Of a stretch of DNA of 64,000 bases, positions 1 through 9,932 are shown piece after piece. The notes beneath the pieces were generated by a model. That model searched no databases. It saw only the letters and a list, made by a program, of their open reading frames with translations, and had not been told where the DNA came from. The position numbers and the translations under genes were made by a program. Source of the stretch: Cellvibrio sp. KY-GH-1 (GTDB taxonomy: Bacteria > Pseudomonadota > Gammaproteobacteria > Pseudomonadales > Cellvibrionaceae); assembly GCF_008806975.1 (NCBI RefSeq), contig NZ_CP031728.1, forward strand, positions 3,245,501 to 3,309,500. Direction: 5' to 3'. The first letter of the stretch is position 1. The number at the start of each line of letters is the position of its first letter.

Positions 1-252
1 GTCACCACGCTAAAAATTTCTGTGCATGCCGCTAACACAGGCAACACCACACAAGTGCAATTGTTCGCTAAGGATAAAGACTACGCCTGGAAAGATGGTG
101 GTGCGGTTGCACTGGTCAATGGCAGTGCTGACCTGACGCTGGATATTTCCACTATGGGCGGCGAATTGAGTGGCTTTGGTGTGCGCTTTATGGGGCCAGT
201 CAACAGTGCGACAGAATCAAGTTACTACATCGATGACGTTAGCTTTGAATAA
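1..252 (+). CDS. C-terminal end of a secreted carbohydrate-binding protein (partial)
   Basis: The reading frame is open from the first base and stops at 250-252, so only the last 83 residues are visible. They read as alternating beta-strands and finish with YYIDDVSFE, the closing strand typical of jelly-roll carbohydrate-binding modules appended to glycoside hydrolases. A mannan- or glucan-binding module at the end of a secreted hydrolase is therefore likely, which fits the mannanase-rich locus that follows. The catalytic part, if any, lies outside the window and the CBM family cannot be fixed from this piece. A perfect palindrome starts 18 bases after the stop. Confidence 0.6.
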   Translation, partial: VTTLKISVHAANTGNTTQVQLFAKDKDYAWKDGGAVALVNGSADLTLDISTMGGELSGFGVRFMGPVNSATESSYYIDDVSFE

Positions 253-270
253 CTAAACAACTGACAAATT

Positions 271-294
271 GGTAGCGCTCCGCGGAGCGCTACC
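271..294. terminator. Perfect 24-bp palindrome between the partial CBM gene and the first TBDR
   Basis: The two 12-base arms (GGTAGCGCTCCG and its complement) pair perfectly, but there is no T-run afterwards. It could be a stem that limits readthrough or protects the upstream mRNA end, rather than a standard intrinsic terminator. It leaves about 50 bases before the start of the next gene. Confidence 0.4.
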
Positions 295-346
295 CATCAG
301 GTTAATTCAGGCTCCCAGGTAAACGAATTTAAAACAGGAACGAATT

Positions 347-3300
347 ATGTCTTTCCCAAAACATTTATTTAAAAACAATCTTCTGTCCGTAGGGGTTGCA
401 CTCGCAACCCTGTACCCCGCTGGTATTGTACTCGCGCAGGACGCAGTACAAGAAAATTCACCAAACAACGTTGAAGAAGTGGTTGTACTCGGAATACGCA
501 ACTCCGTCATGCAATCTATCGATACCAAGCGCAATGCCAGCTCGGTGGTTGATGCGATTACCGCAACCGATATCGGTAAATTACCCGATGCGACTATCGC
601 TGACTCATTGCAACGCGTACCTGGCATTCAAATTACGCGTACTGGCGGCGAAGGTACTGGCGTAAACATTCGCGGTAACTCCAATGTCACCACTACGCTC
701 AATGGCGAGCAAATGTTGGCGGCAGGCTCTATCACCACCGTATCGCCCAACTTTGCCGATATTCCCTCGACGATGGTGTCAGGCATTGAAGTATTTAAAT
801 CGGCAGAAGCCAAAAATGTAGTGAGTGGCTTAGCAGGTACCATTAACCTGAAAACCAATCGCCCGTTTTTATTGGAAGACGGTTTTACTGCTGTGGGTAA
901 AGTAGAAGCTATTCAAGGGGCTTTAGGTGAGGAAACCGATGGCTCCTACTCCGGTTTTTTTGGTTACAACAACGACGATAAATTTGGTGCGTCGTTGAAC
1001 CTTTCTTACGGCACTTCTTACCTCGCCGATTATTGGAATGGTTCACAAGGCGGTAACGCTGGCCGCTGGTCAGGCTGGCGCAACCTTGCCAGTGAAGAAA
1101 CCGGTTATGTCGCCAACAATGTTGACGTGAATGGCGATGGCGACAGCAACGATGTGTACTACACCTTTGAAGGTCATCAAGCTGCCAACCGTTTTATTGA
1201 TCGCGAAAGAACCGGCATCAACGGTTCTATGCAATATCAAATTAACGATGCCTTCCAGCTGACAGGCGATGTTTTTTACACCAAGTTGGATGAGCATATT
1301 TACATGCAGGCGTTTGTGGCTGAGCAATCCTGGCAAAGCATTATCGGCTGGGCTAATCCGGATGAAGGCGCAACCGAGGCTTACGATAATATTATTCATC
1401 GCAACGGCGAAGCCATTACCCTGCCCGGCAATCTTTACACTATGTCGTCGGCATTGTGGCAAACGCGCTTGGCCAAAACCCAAAACCAAACCACGGCAAC
1501 CGACAAAGAATCGACTAACACCAATCTGGAATTATCATTCGATAACGGCGGCCCATTAACTGGTAAATTGCGTTGGTTGCACGGTGAAGCGGTGGATGAT
1601 TCGGCAAACAGCACTGTGGATTCCACGCTGACCGACGGCTCGCAAATCAATGACAAATATCGCCCCGCGAATGGTGATGAATCTTGGGCTAACCCTTGGG
1701 GCTATGGCAGCTTTAATGCCCTGCTGCCCAACGGCACTGAGGTAGATGGAACAGCGATTCAAGTCCCAATCCATATCGCCTACTCCGGTGGCAAACAACA
1801 TTGGACTCTGCCCAGCAGCAATTTGCCCATCACCAATGCGGATGGCACAACTAGCACCGTCAATGAAACCTTTGGCAGCAATTTGGATCGCTACAGCGCC
1901 AAATCATCCAACCTGACCGGCACCTATTCCAATGCCGATATGGATGTACTCCGTTTGGATACCAGTTACGCCTTTGACTCGCCGTTACTGAACACCTTCA
2001 CATCGATTGATGTAGGTGCACGCTACAGCGAACGCAACGTTGAAAAAAATGGTTGGATCGGCGGCGTATTAAGAACCAACGAATACGGCGATGCCTTTGT
2101 AGCGCGCTGGAAAGACACAGTATCGCCCGCACCAGTTACAGGTGAATCCTATATTGACCCGATTTCATTCACTGAATTAAACGAACTGGGAATGATTAAA
2201 GGCATTAGCGATTTTTATGGCACCACCGGTTTGGGCACTGTGTATTTCATCGATCCAAAAGCAATGGATAATCCTATTGCATGGCATGAAAAAATGTACG
2301 GCCCGCATATGCTGGTTGCCGATGCGGCCAACGTGTATGACCTGCAAGATCAAACCACATCCTTCTACCTTCAAGGCAATTTGGAAACTGAAGTTTTTGG
2401 TAAAGCGCTGCGCGGTAATCTGGGTTTGCGTTACATCGATACTGAATACACCATCACTCAAAGTGTTGCCGGCTCTGCGGCATCCACTGTGATCAACGGT
2501 GAATCCTATTTGCTTGGCCCAGGTATGGTGGCATCGGTAGGTGAATCGATTACCACGATCAACAGTTACGACGAGCTGCTGCCTGCGGTTAACTTGTCCA
2601 TGGACTTAACTGATGAGCAGGTATTGCGCTTTGCCTTCACCAAAACCATCGGCACCCATGACACAGATTCACTGGGTGGAGGGCTCAATGTTAACCGCAC
2701 CAACTCGTGCAATATCACTCGTCCGAATGGTGGTCCGGTTGCCTGTGCTAACTCGGGGTCGCAAATTGGTAACCCTGCATTGCTGCCTAATTTGCAATAC
2801 AACGCCGAGCTGAGTTATGAGTGGTATCTGAATGACAGTAGCATGGTGAGCTTGGGCATGTTTTGGGTTCAAGGTTTAACGCAAATAGAAAATACACGTA
2901 TTTATCGTTCGGACATTGCGGACGATGATGGTCAAGTGCGCGGTTACAACCCTGAAACCGGTCAATTCACTGGTGTAGTACCCATCGACTCTATTATCAG
3001 CTCTGATGAAAAAGGCGATGCTACACACGGTGTGGAATTTGGCTACAAACAATCGCTGGATTTCTTGCCCGGCTTCTGGAGCGGTTTTGGTGTGGATGCC
3101 AACTTCACTTACTCACCAAGTGAAGGTTCAGACCAAGATTACTACGGCGAAACCATGCCGGGCATTAACAACTCTGAATATCAATCAAACTTCGCACTTT
3201 GGTACGAACAAGATGGCATTCAAGCGCGCATTGCTCATAACTATCGCAGCAAAATGTATCTCGGTCGCACATTGCAGGGCGATTATCAATTCGCCTATTT

Positions 3301-3487
3301 TCAAAAACCGACCAACTATGTGGATGCATCTATCAGTTATGAATTCATTGAAAACATGACGGTAGCGCTGCAAGTCACCAACCTGACGCAAGAGCATCAA
3401 GAGTACTACAACCAATGGGAATCCAACGTTGATGCATCGTTCTACAACGAACGCCGCACCAGCTTGAGTTTGCAAGTGAAGTACTAA
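347..3487 (+). CDS. TonB-dependent outer-membrane receptor (TBDR 1)
   Basis: This 1046-residue protein is an outer-membrane TonB-dependent receptor of the large Caulobacter/Xanthomonas type usually tied to oligosaccharide import. A signal peptide ends near ALA-Q (about residue 30), followed by a TonB-box-like EEVVVLG. The plug domain has the conserved IGKLPDATIADSLQRVPG stretch and NIRG near residues 75-105. The remainder is a 22-strand-type barrel ending in SLQVKY, with a C-terminal aromatic/charged strand suited to BAM insertion. AGGA seven bases before the ATG supports this start. It is more distant from the other two receptors here than they are from each other, so a different glycan length or decoration is plausible. 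The substrate is not readable from sequence; mannan oligosaccharides are inferred from context. Confidence 0.9.
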   Translation: MSFPKHLFKNNLLSVGVALATLYPAGIVLAQDAVQENSPNNVEEVVVLGIRNSVMQSIDTKRNASSVVDAITATDIGKLPDATIADSLQRVPGIQITRTGGEGTGVNIRGNSNVTTTLNGEQMLAAGSITTVSPNFADIPSTMVSGIEVFKSAEAKNVVSGLAGTINLKTNRPFLLEDGFTAVGKVEAIQGALGEETDGSYSGFFGYNNDDKFGASLNLSYGTSYLADYWNGSQGGNAGRWSGWRNLASEETGYVANNVDVNGDGDSNDVYYTFEGHQAANRFIDRERTGINGSMQYQINDAFQLTGDVFYTKLDEHIYMQAFVAEQSWQSIIGWANPDEGATEAYDNIIHRNGEAITLPGNLYTMSSALWQTRLAKTQNQTTATDKESTNTNLELSFDNGGPLTGKLRWLHGEAVDDSANSTVDSTLTDGSQINDKYRPANGDESWANPWGYGSFNALLPNGTEVDGTAIQVPIHIAYSGGKQHWTLPSSNLPITNADGTTSTVNETFGSNLDRYSAKSSNLTGTYSNADMDVLRLDTSYAFDSPLLNTFTSIDVGARYSERNVEKNGWIGGVLRTNEYGDAFVARWKDTVSPAPVTGESYIDPISFTELNELGMIKGISDFYGTTGLGTVYFIDPKAMDNPIAWHEKMYGPHMLVADAANVYDLQDQTTSFYLQGNLETEVFGKALRGNLGLRYIDTEYTITQSVAGSAASTVINGESYLLGPGMVASVGESITTINSYDELLPAVNLSMDLTDEQVLRFAFTKTIGTHDTDSLGGGLNVNRTNSCNITRPNGGPVACANSGSQIGNPALLPNLQYNAELSYEWYLNDSSMVSLGMFWVQGLTQIENTRIYRSDIADDDGQVRGYNPETGQFTGVVPIDSIISSDEKGDATHGVEFGYKQSLDFLPGFWSGFGVDANFTYSPSEGSDQDYYGETMPGINNSEYQSNFALWYEQDGIQARIAHNYRSKMYLGRTLQGDYQFAYFQKPTNYVDASISYEFIENMTVALQVTNLTQEHQEYYNQWESNVDASFYNERRTSLSLQVKY

Positions 3488-3629
3488 TGTCTTGAACTAC
3501 TGAGTGCAAGTGCTGCGTTAAACTTTCAACATCTGAAATTTTAACCAGTGCCTGTACTCAATAGCACCCTCCATTGATCCCACCTCAACGCCTCCAGCAC
3601 GACATCTCGTCACCAGAAGTAACAAAAAA

Positions 3630-3643
3630 TGTATACGGTTACA
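3630..3643. promoter_or_regulatory. Distal LacI-type operator upstream of TBDR 2
   Basis: TGTATACGGTTACA matches the locus motif TGTAAyCGrTTACA at 12 of 14 positions and has the CG centre typical of LacI-family sites. It lies 172 bases upstream of the perfect site at 3802. The pair sits in the 411-base gap between the first two receptors, which otherwise holds no convincing gene. Confidence 0.5.
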
Positions 3644-3801
3644 CTCAGTAATAGTAATTTTGTAGAAAGCAGCAACATTGACCCACCTAGCAAATCTAAT
3701 CATAAGCATATGATTTAAATGGACAATAATAGAAAATGCATAATTGCTGTCAATTTAACCATGATGTTTTCAGTAAAAATTTTCTCTACACTTATTTAAA
3801 G

Positions 3802-3815
3802 TGTAATCGATTACA
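3802..3815. promoter_or_regulatory. Proximal LacI-type operator upstream of TBDR 2
   Basis: TGTAATCGATTACA is a perfect palindrome (16 bases when flanking G and C are included, 3801-3816) about 85 bases before the TBDR 2 start codon. The same sequence occurs at 42424 before the triple-GH5 gene, and close variants occur at 16887, 17015 and 36374. A LacI-family repressor such as the one encoded at 30361 is the natural candidate to bind it. Confidence 0.7.
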
Positions 3816-3898
3816 CATAAGATAACTAAGCGCTAACTTGTGCAGGAATGCCTGCCAGCAGCCGCCCTATTGATAACAATCACAAAGGAGAAATACTC

Positions 3899-6800
3899 AT
3901 GAAACACTTCAACAGTTTCTCAACCAAACTGTTGCCCAGTTTGATCTCGGCAATTATTGCAACCGGCGCTCAGGCGCAAAACGATGTAGTGGAAGAAGTA
4001 TTGGTTTCCGGTGTGCGCAGCGCACAGGAAAAAGCCATTGATATTAAGCGCAACTCTGCAGAAGTGGTGGATTCCATTTCATCAGAAGATATCGGCAAGC
4101 TGCCCGACTCTACCATTTCTGACTCGTTGCAACGTGTTACCGGTATCCAGATTTCACGCTCTGCCGGTCAGGGTGGATTGGTCAGTATCCGTGGCTCACG
4201 CGAGGTACTGTCTACCTTAAACGGCGAGTTGTTTTTGACTGCCGAAAATATTTTGAACAACCAAGCAAACTACACCGATGTTCCATCGGCACTGATCAGC
4301 GGGGCTAACGTATCCAAATCCTCCAGTGCAAAACAATTGGAAGGTGGCATCGGCGGTAGCATCGATTTATTGACTCGCCGCTCACTCACACTGGATGAAG
4401 GTTTTAGCGGTTCTGTGCGCGCTCAGGCAAGTAACGGCAGCATCACTGAAGAAACAGATCCTGAATTAAGCGGCTTGATTGGTTTTAACTGGAATGACCA
4501 TACCGCAATGTCATTGGGATTTTCTTACGCCGACCAAACACTCTCTGACAATTCGGTTTATACCCGTGCAGCCGAAGACCGTACTGCAGAAACTTGGGGT
4601 TGCGATTGCGATCTGGATGGTGACGGACAGAAAAATACTGACTCGCTGATCATGATGGCGTGGAACGGCCCGCAACTCTATAACCGTATCGCTGAACGCG
4701 AGCGCTTGGGTTTGACCTACAACATCAACTCACAATTGAGCGATGCGTTAGAGCTGAATGTTGACATGTTCTACAACAGCATGGATGAAAAAGCCTCTGG
4801 CAATATTTTGAATGTCAGCTCTGAAGGCCTGAACTGGAACCGTGGCAACTTCACTCAGTTGCACGGTTTGCACTCCACTGGCGATACAGGTTTGTACACC
4901 AACTCTTATGCAACCGGTTTTAGCGCCAACATGTACGGCGGCCTGCGCGCCGGTGTGGATTCTGATTACGTTGATACATCCGCATTCAACAACAGTGTTG
5001 AATTGAAATTTAATAACGGTGGTGCATTTACCGGTAGCGCCAAATTGGTTTCTTCGCGCGCGCATCGCGAGCAAAGTAATTTGGATTTAGCACAAAGCGC
5101 TGCATCCCCTGGCGGTAACGATGGTTTGGTTTACAACGTAGATGGCGATAAACGCGTGGTGAATCCAGGCTGGATTGAAGATTATTACCCAGTGACTTTC
5201 CTTGCGGGTGATGATTCTGTCAGCGTCAATTTTGATCCTACATTTGCCGATCGCCTCGCGCAAAAAGAATCTTGGTATTTCCATTCTGCGTGGCTGGAAG
5301 GTGAAACTCACGAATCCAATCTGGATGTATTACGTATTGATGGCAATTACAAATTAGCCGACGAAGGTATTACCTCTATCGATTTTGGTTTTCGTCGCGC
5401 CGACCGCGATATGTCACGCAATACTTACCACTACTTCATGGATACCGGCTTGGTCGCTTACGAGCCGGGCAGCATGACCCCTCACAATATGCTGGTGAAA
5501 TATCACGAGGCTGGTTACGTACCTAATGTCACTACTGGCGGAAAATTTGCAAATTATTTGGTTGAGGTCAGCCCTGGTGTTTACGACACCGTAGACAATC
5601 TGGATATTGAACCTGTCCGCGGCGTAAATCTGGATGAAGCCTATGTTGCAAAGTATTTGCACATGGTAGATGACATGGGTGATGTAGTGAAAAACTACAA
5701 CCTGAGTCTGCCGATGGTTGATGTATCCAAAATTGGCAATCACAAAAGTTTTATGGATGGCCTTTACGATACCGACCACGTGCGCAAGCAACGTCCTGAT
5801 GCCTCTTACCGTGTATTGGAAACGCGCGACTCTTTCTACATTAGTGCCAATTTTGAAGATCAACTGACCGACACCACTAGCCTGAGCGGTAACGCTGGTG
5901 TACGTCATATCACTACCGACATCACCGTTGAGCGCAACATTACTGATGGCACTCTGGTAGCCGATGTATTTGCCGGTGCTGACCCTAACCACACACTCTA
6001 TGAAGACAAAGGTGATGAGTTCCTGAATGTGAGTCACTCACACTTTTTGCCAAGTGTTAATTTGAATATCTCTTTTGGCGACAGCTACAAAATCAAAGCA
6101 TCTTACGATGAGCGCACCTCATTGCAGTCGCTGAATAATTTTGGAGAAGCTTCAAGCACCACTTATAGCAGCTTCCAAACGGATGAAACCACTGGTGAAA
6201 AATATCAAGCCATTCAAGAAGTAAAACGCGGCGGCAATCCATACCTCAAACCATGGAGTGCAAAAGTCTACAACTTGGCTGGCGAATATTACCCCACCGA
6301 TAACGCATTGCTCGGTTTGACTTTCTTCTACATGGATATCGGCGGTTTTGTAGATACCAAGAGTACTCATGCTGCTCTGCCTGACTCTGACGGCATAGTG
6401 CGCAATGGCGCAACCATTCAGGAATTGGTTAATGGTAAAAACGCGACTGTTGAAGGTGTTGAGTTCTCTTACCAACAAAGCTTTGATTTCTTGCCAGGGT
6501 TACTAGCTAACACGGGCATGACGTTCAACTACACCTACTCACCGAGTGTTAAAGAAGGTTGGGAATTTGCGGCCGATGGCAACGATGTTCCCTTCAATGC
6601 CACCGCCAAAAACCAATCCAACTTAGTTCTTTGGTACAACGATGATCGCTTTGAGTTCCGCGTTGCAGCCAACTATCTGGATGATCGTTACGACGGCCAA
6701 TTAGCCAGTTGGACGACTGATCCTTTAGGCACCGACAACGAGAAAAAAATTCTCGGCGGATTGGATCGCTGGGAAGATACATCGCTCTATGTTGATCTCA

Positions 6801-6958
6801 CCAGTACTTATCACATTAATGAGTCTGTGGACATCAATCTGAACGTGCAAAACCTGACAGAAGAAGGTTCGTACAAATACATTCACTGGTCGAATTTCCG
6901 CAGTGAATATCATGCTTACGAACGCCGCATTACCTTGGGTGTGAACGCCAAGTTTTAA
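3899..6958 (+). CDS. TonB-dependent outer-membrane receptor (TBDR 2)
   Basis: The start is ATG 3899, with AAAGGAG eight bases before it and a clean signal peptide (MKHFNS to AQAQ). An in-frame ATG at 3848 would put 17 polar residues before this signal and is rejected. The 1019-residue product has a TonB box (EEVLVSG), a plug with IGKLPDSTISDSLQRVTG and VSIRG, and a barrel ending in GVNAKF. It is clearly paralogous to the receptor at 33229-36240: both have GVR-AQE near residues 35-45 and LTRRSLTLDEGFSGSVR in the first barrel strands. A strong terminator follows and then a halogenase-like gene. Import of mannan-derived oligosaccharides is inferred from the locus. Confidence 0.92.
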   Translation: MKHFNSFSTKLLPSLISAIIATGAQAQNDVVEEVLVSGVRSAQEKAIDIKRNSAEVVDSISSEDIGKLPDSTISDSLQRVTGIQISRSAGQGGLVSIRGSREVLSTLNGELFLTAENILNNQANYTDVPSALISGANVSKSSSAKQLEGGIGGSIDLLTRRSLTLDEGFSGSVRAQASNGSITEETDPELSGLIGFNWNDHTAMSLGFSYADQTLSDNSVYTRAAEDRTAETWGCDCDLDGDGQKNTDSLIMMAWNGPQLYNRIAERERLGLTYNINSQLSDALELNVDMFYNSMDEKASGNILNVSSEGLNWNRGNFTQLHGLHSTGDTGLYTNSYATGFSANMYGGLRAGVDSDYVDTSAFNNSVELKFNNGGAFTGSAKLVSSRAHREQSNLDLAQSAASPGGNDGLVYNVDGDKRVVNPGWIEDYYPVTFLAGDDSVSVNFDPTFADRLAQKESWYFHSAWLEGETHESNLDVLRIDGNYKLADEGITSIDFGFRRADRDMSRNTYHYFMDTGLVAYEPGSMTPHNMLVKYHEAGYVPNVTTGGKFANYLVEVSPGVYDTVDNLDIEPVRGVNLDEAYVAKYLHMVDDMGDVVKNYNLSLPMVDVSKIGNHKSFMDGLYDTDHVRKQRPDASYRVLETRDSFYISANFEDQLTDTTSLSGNAGVRHITTDITVERNITDGTLVADVFAGADPNHTLYEDKGDEFLNVSHSHFLPSVNLNISFGDSYKIKASYDERTSLQSLNNFGEASSTTYSSFQTDETTGEKYQAIQEVKRGGNPYLKPWSAKVYNLAGEYYPTDNALLGLTFFYMDIGGFVDTKSTHAALPDSDGIVRNGATIQELVNGKNATVEGVEFSYQQSFDFLPGLLANTGMTFNYTYSPSVKEGWEFAADGNDVPFNATAKNQSNLVLWYNDDRFEFRVAANYLDDRYDGQLASWTTDPLGTDNEKKILGGLDRWEDTSLYVDLTSTYHINESVDINLNVQNLTEEGSYKYIHWSNFRSEYHAYERRITLGVNAKF

Positions 6959-6972
6959 TTGTGGAAGCCTTT

Positions 6973-6997
6973 AGGGGCGGCTTTCCGCCCCTTTTTT
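6973..6997 (+). terminator. Rho-independent terminator after TBDR 2
   Basis: An eight-base GC-rich stem (AGGGGCGG/CCGCCCCT) with a CTTT loop is followed directly by a run of six T. It should reduce but need not abolish transcription into the halogenase-like gene 52 bases downstream. Confidence 0.85.
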
Positions 6998-7048
6998 AAC
7001 ACCCATCCGGTTTACTTGCTCGTTCTGTTTTAAGAGGTAGATATTTAT

Positions 7049-8578
7049 ATGAGTGCGATTCAATCATTGGTAGTAGTGGGAGGAGGAACAGCAGGATGGA
7101 TGGCCGCTGCATTTTTTGCCAAACGTTTTGCCGGAACACCGTTAAACATTACTTTGGTGGAGTCAGCCACTATCGGAACAATTGGCGTAGGTGAAGCCAC
7201 AGTTCCAGCGATGAAAGTTTTTTTATCGGATTTAGGAATTGATGAACGTGAATTTATGCTCAATACCCAAGCCACATTTAAATTGGGTATTGAATTTGAT
7301 GGTTGGAATAAGCCGAACGAATCTTTTTTTCATCCCTTTGCCATGTTCGGTGCAAAAATTGCGAGTATACCCTTCCACCACTACTGGGCTAATTTACGCA
7401 CACAACAACAAGCAGGGCCGATTGATGATTACTCGCTAGCAACGCAACTGGCGCGCTCCAATAAATTTGCCCGCCCTAAAGAAAATGCGTTGGATATAGC
7501 TCGCTTTAATTATGCCTATCACTTTGATGCAGGCTTATTTGCCAACTACCTAAGCCGCTTTTCACAACGGCAGGGAGTAACGCGTATTGAAGCGCAAATT
7601 TCTCATGCAACGCGCGACGCAACGACAGGCAATATCAGTGAATTAGTGCTTGAAAGTGGAGAAATTATTAGCGGCGATTTTTTTATTGATTGCTCAGGCT
7701 TTCGCGGATTGCTAATTGAAGAAACCCTGCACACAGGTTATGAACACTGGAACCAATGGTTGCCTTGCGACCGCGCTATTGCGCTACCCTCCAGTTCAGA
7801 TGAACAGATTCCCTCTTACACACGTGCCCTTGCCTGCAGCGCAGGCTGGCAATGGCGAATCCCATTGCAACATCGCGTAGGTAATGGCTATGTGTATTCC
7901 AGTCAACAGATTAGCGATGAACAAGCATTAGCAGAGCTGCAAAAAAATATTACCGGAACAAGTTTGGCCGAACCAAAACTGATTCACTTTGCAACAGGTA
8001 TGCGCCGCAAAATCTGGAACCACAATGTGTTTGCGTTGGGGCTCGCCAGTGGCTTTTTAGAACCGCTGGAATCCACTAGTATTTATATGGTCCAAACAGC
8101 AATCAATACGCTATTCACTTACTTTCCGCAAACGCAAGATTGCGCGACAATTGCACAACATGCCAACCATACACTCGCACAACATAACCAACGCCTGCGT
8201 GATTTTATTATTTTGCACTATTACCTTAACCAACGTACCGGTGAACCTTTCTGGAATGAATGCCAGAATATGACAATACCTGAAAGCCTGCAAGCACGCA
8301 TAGAAGAGTTTCGTTATACCGCCAACCTACGTTTCGATGACCTGGACTTTTTCCAAATCAGTTCCTGGTTATCTCTATTTTCCGGCTTTAATTTATTACC
8401 AACGCATCATCACCCTAAAGTGGCGTTTTTTGACAAGCAGCACGTCATCCGCGAGTTAGCTGACATGCGCTCGGCAATTCAACGCGCGGTTGGTGATTTA
8501 CCCTCACATCAACATTTTTTAAATCCTGAAAACGCAACCAATACAAGGAGGACCGCTCAACACGAACTCCCTACTTAA
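7049..8578 (+). CDS. Flavin-dependent tryptophan-halogenase-like protein 1
   Basis: This 509-residue protein belongs to the PrnA-like flavin-dependent halogenase family, which uses FADH2, oxygen and halide to halogenate electron-rich rings. Visible hallmarks are the FAD-binding GGGTAGW (residues 11-17), the lysine of TFKLGIEFDGW (K78, matching the catalytic lysine near 79 in PrnA), WQWRIP (267-272, the halogenase WxWxIP signature) and EPLEST with E341 near the second catalytic position. No signal peptide is seen, so it should be cytoplasmic. GAGGTAG lies upstream of the ATG. It directly follows a TBDR, an arrangement known for halogenases such as BrvH whose native substrates are unsettled. 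A separate flavin reductase would be needed and none is nearby. A second paralogue is at 31519. Confidence 0.88.
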   Translation: MSAIQSLVVVGGGTAGWMAAAFFAKRFAGTPLNITLVESATIGTIGVGEATVPAMKVFLSDLGIDEREFMLNTQATFKLGIEFDGWNKPNESFFHPFAMFGAKIASIPFHHYWANLRTQQQAGPIDDYSLATQLARSNKFARPKENALDIARFNYAYHFDAGLFANYLSRFSQRQGVTRIEAQISHATRDATTGNISELVLESGEIISGDFFIDCSGFRGLLIEETLHTGYEHWNQWLPCDRAIALPSSSDEQIPSYTRALACSAGWQWRIPLQHRVGNGYVYSSQQISDEQALAELQKNITGTSLAEPKLIHFATGMRRKIWNHNVFALGLASGFLEPLESTSIYMVQTAINTLFTYFPQTQDCATIAQHANHTLAQHNQRLRDFIILHYYLNQRTGEPFWNECQNMTIPESLQARIEEFRYTANLRFDDLDFFQISSWLSLFSGFNLLPTHHHPKVAFFDKQHVIRELADMRSAIQRAVGDLPSHQHFLNPENATNTRRTAQHELPT

Positions 8579-8664
8579 ATAACTATCGAATATCACTCAC
8601 AAAAAATGACTTATTGCCTCCAAGGTTGGATAACAACAATAAACTTCTGTTTACGGAGATAATT

Positions 8665-9897
8665 ATGAACTACTTTTATCTACGCTGGAGTTTCCTACTG
8701 AGTATATTGCTTAGTCTATCCAGCCCCGCCACTATCGCCGCTGTTGCAGGCGATATCACGTTTTATTCCAACCGTGTCGATCTAGTAACTAATGGCAGTT
8801 ATGCGCGCTGGATAAAAGAGTTTCAATCACTATATCCACAGGCTCGAGTAAGAGTTGAGGGGATTCCTGACTACGAAGCGGCCATGCCAAAACGGTTTGA
8901 AGCGCGCAACTATGGTGATGTGATGTTGGTGCCACGCGACATGCCAAAACAAATGTATGCTAAATATTTTTTACCATTAAATGATTTACAACTGCAGGAT
9001 AAAATTTATTTTCCTGACAATTGGGAATTCAACGAAAAACAATACGCGTACACTCAAGGCGTTATTGCCGAGGGACTGATTTACAACAAACGCGCGTTAA
9101 AAGCTGCTGGCGTTAGCGAGCCCCCTACCACACTGGATGAACTAATCCGCATTGCAACCACATTAAAAACTCAAGGTAAGGTTGCAATTGCATTGAATGT
9201 GGGCGCAGCTTGGCCACTACAACAATGGGACAAAGCTACATTAGCGTTAGCGGGCGATGGCAATTATTTTGCCAGCATGATTAATGACAATGCCCCCTTC
9301 TCCCCCGGAAAGCCCTACTACCAATCATTAAAAATTGCTCACATATTATTTTCTTCCGGTTTCAGTGAGGCAGACTTTGTATTGAATAATTGGGAACAAT
9401 CTAAACGTGATTTTATTGCCAGTAAAAATGCCCTGTTTTTTCTGGGAAATTGGGCAATTCCCCAATTGATTGAATCTGGCATGCGAAGCGACGATATTGG
9501 TTTTATTCCCTTTCCATTTGACAATAGCGGAAAATCAAAAGCGATATTGAATTTTGATTGGGGTATGGCGGTAAGCCGTTATAGTAAAAACCCCGATACA
9601 GCCAAAGCCTGGATTGCATTCATGATTACCAAATCCAACTTTGCCGACGTAGCTGGCTTCATACCCACCGATAAATCGCGCAAGTCCAATATGCCCCAGC
9701 TGGCGGAATACATGGCCTATCAACCCGAGATTATTCAAGTAGCTCCTGAAAGCAATGATTTTATTCGACTCACCAATAAGGCAGGAATGGATTTCATGAG
9801 CGGTAATTATATTCGCAATATTTTGTTAAGCCCCGACTTTGACGGTAGCATGGCTTATTGGAACAAACGTTGGGGACAAGCTAAAGAAAATTTTTAG
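8665..9897 (+). CDS. Periplasmic sugar-type extracellular solute-binding protein (family 1), orphan
   Basis: The start is ATG 8665, with CGGAG seven bases upstream and a good signal peptide (hydrophobic SFLLSILLSLSS, cleavage near AAVA). The 410-residue product has the fold pattern of family 1 extracellular solute-binding proteins that bind sugars for ABC importers (TQGVIAEGLIYNKRALKAAG, then LFFLGNWAIPQL, both typical). No permease or ATPase gene accompanies it anywhere in the window. Instead a chemoreceptor gene starts 35 bases after its stop, probably in the same transcript. It may therefore deliver a bound sugar signal to that receptor, or serve a transporter encoded elsewhere. Confidence 0.85.
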   Translation: MNYFYLRWSFLLSILLSLSSPATIAAVAGDITFYSNRVDLVTNGSYARWIKEFQSLYPQARVRVEGIPDYEAAMPKRFEARNYGDVMLVPRDMPKQMYAKYFLPLNDLQLQDKIYFPDNWEFNEKQYAYTQGVIAEGLIYNKRALKAAGVSEPPTTLDELIRIATTLKTQGKVAIALNVGAAWPLQQWDKATLALAGDGNYFASMINDNAPFSPGKPYYQSLKIAHILFSSGFSEADFVLNNWEQSKRDFIASKNALFFLGNWAIPQLIESGMRSDDIGFIPFPFDNSGKSKAILNFDWGMAVSRYSKNPDTAKAWIAFMITKSNFADVAGFIPTDKSRKSNMPQLAEYMAYQPEIIQVAPESNDFIRLTNKAGMDFMSGNYIRNILLSPDFDGSMAYWNKRWGQAKENF

Positions 9898-9932
9898 TAA
9901 ATCGAACTCAACATTGAATTGCAGCATATATT

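Noticed and set aside
5414..6037. A 207-codon open frame antisense to TBDR 2
   Set aside because: It lies wholly inside the strongly supported receptor gene, has no signal or known motif, and no plausible ribosome site.
7049..8578. Halogenase-like genes as part of an antibiotic biosynthetic cluster
   Set aside because: No NRPS, PKS, tailoring or resistance genes are near either copy. Both are tied to TBDRs in a carbohydrate locus instead.
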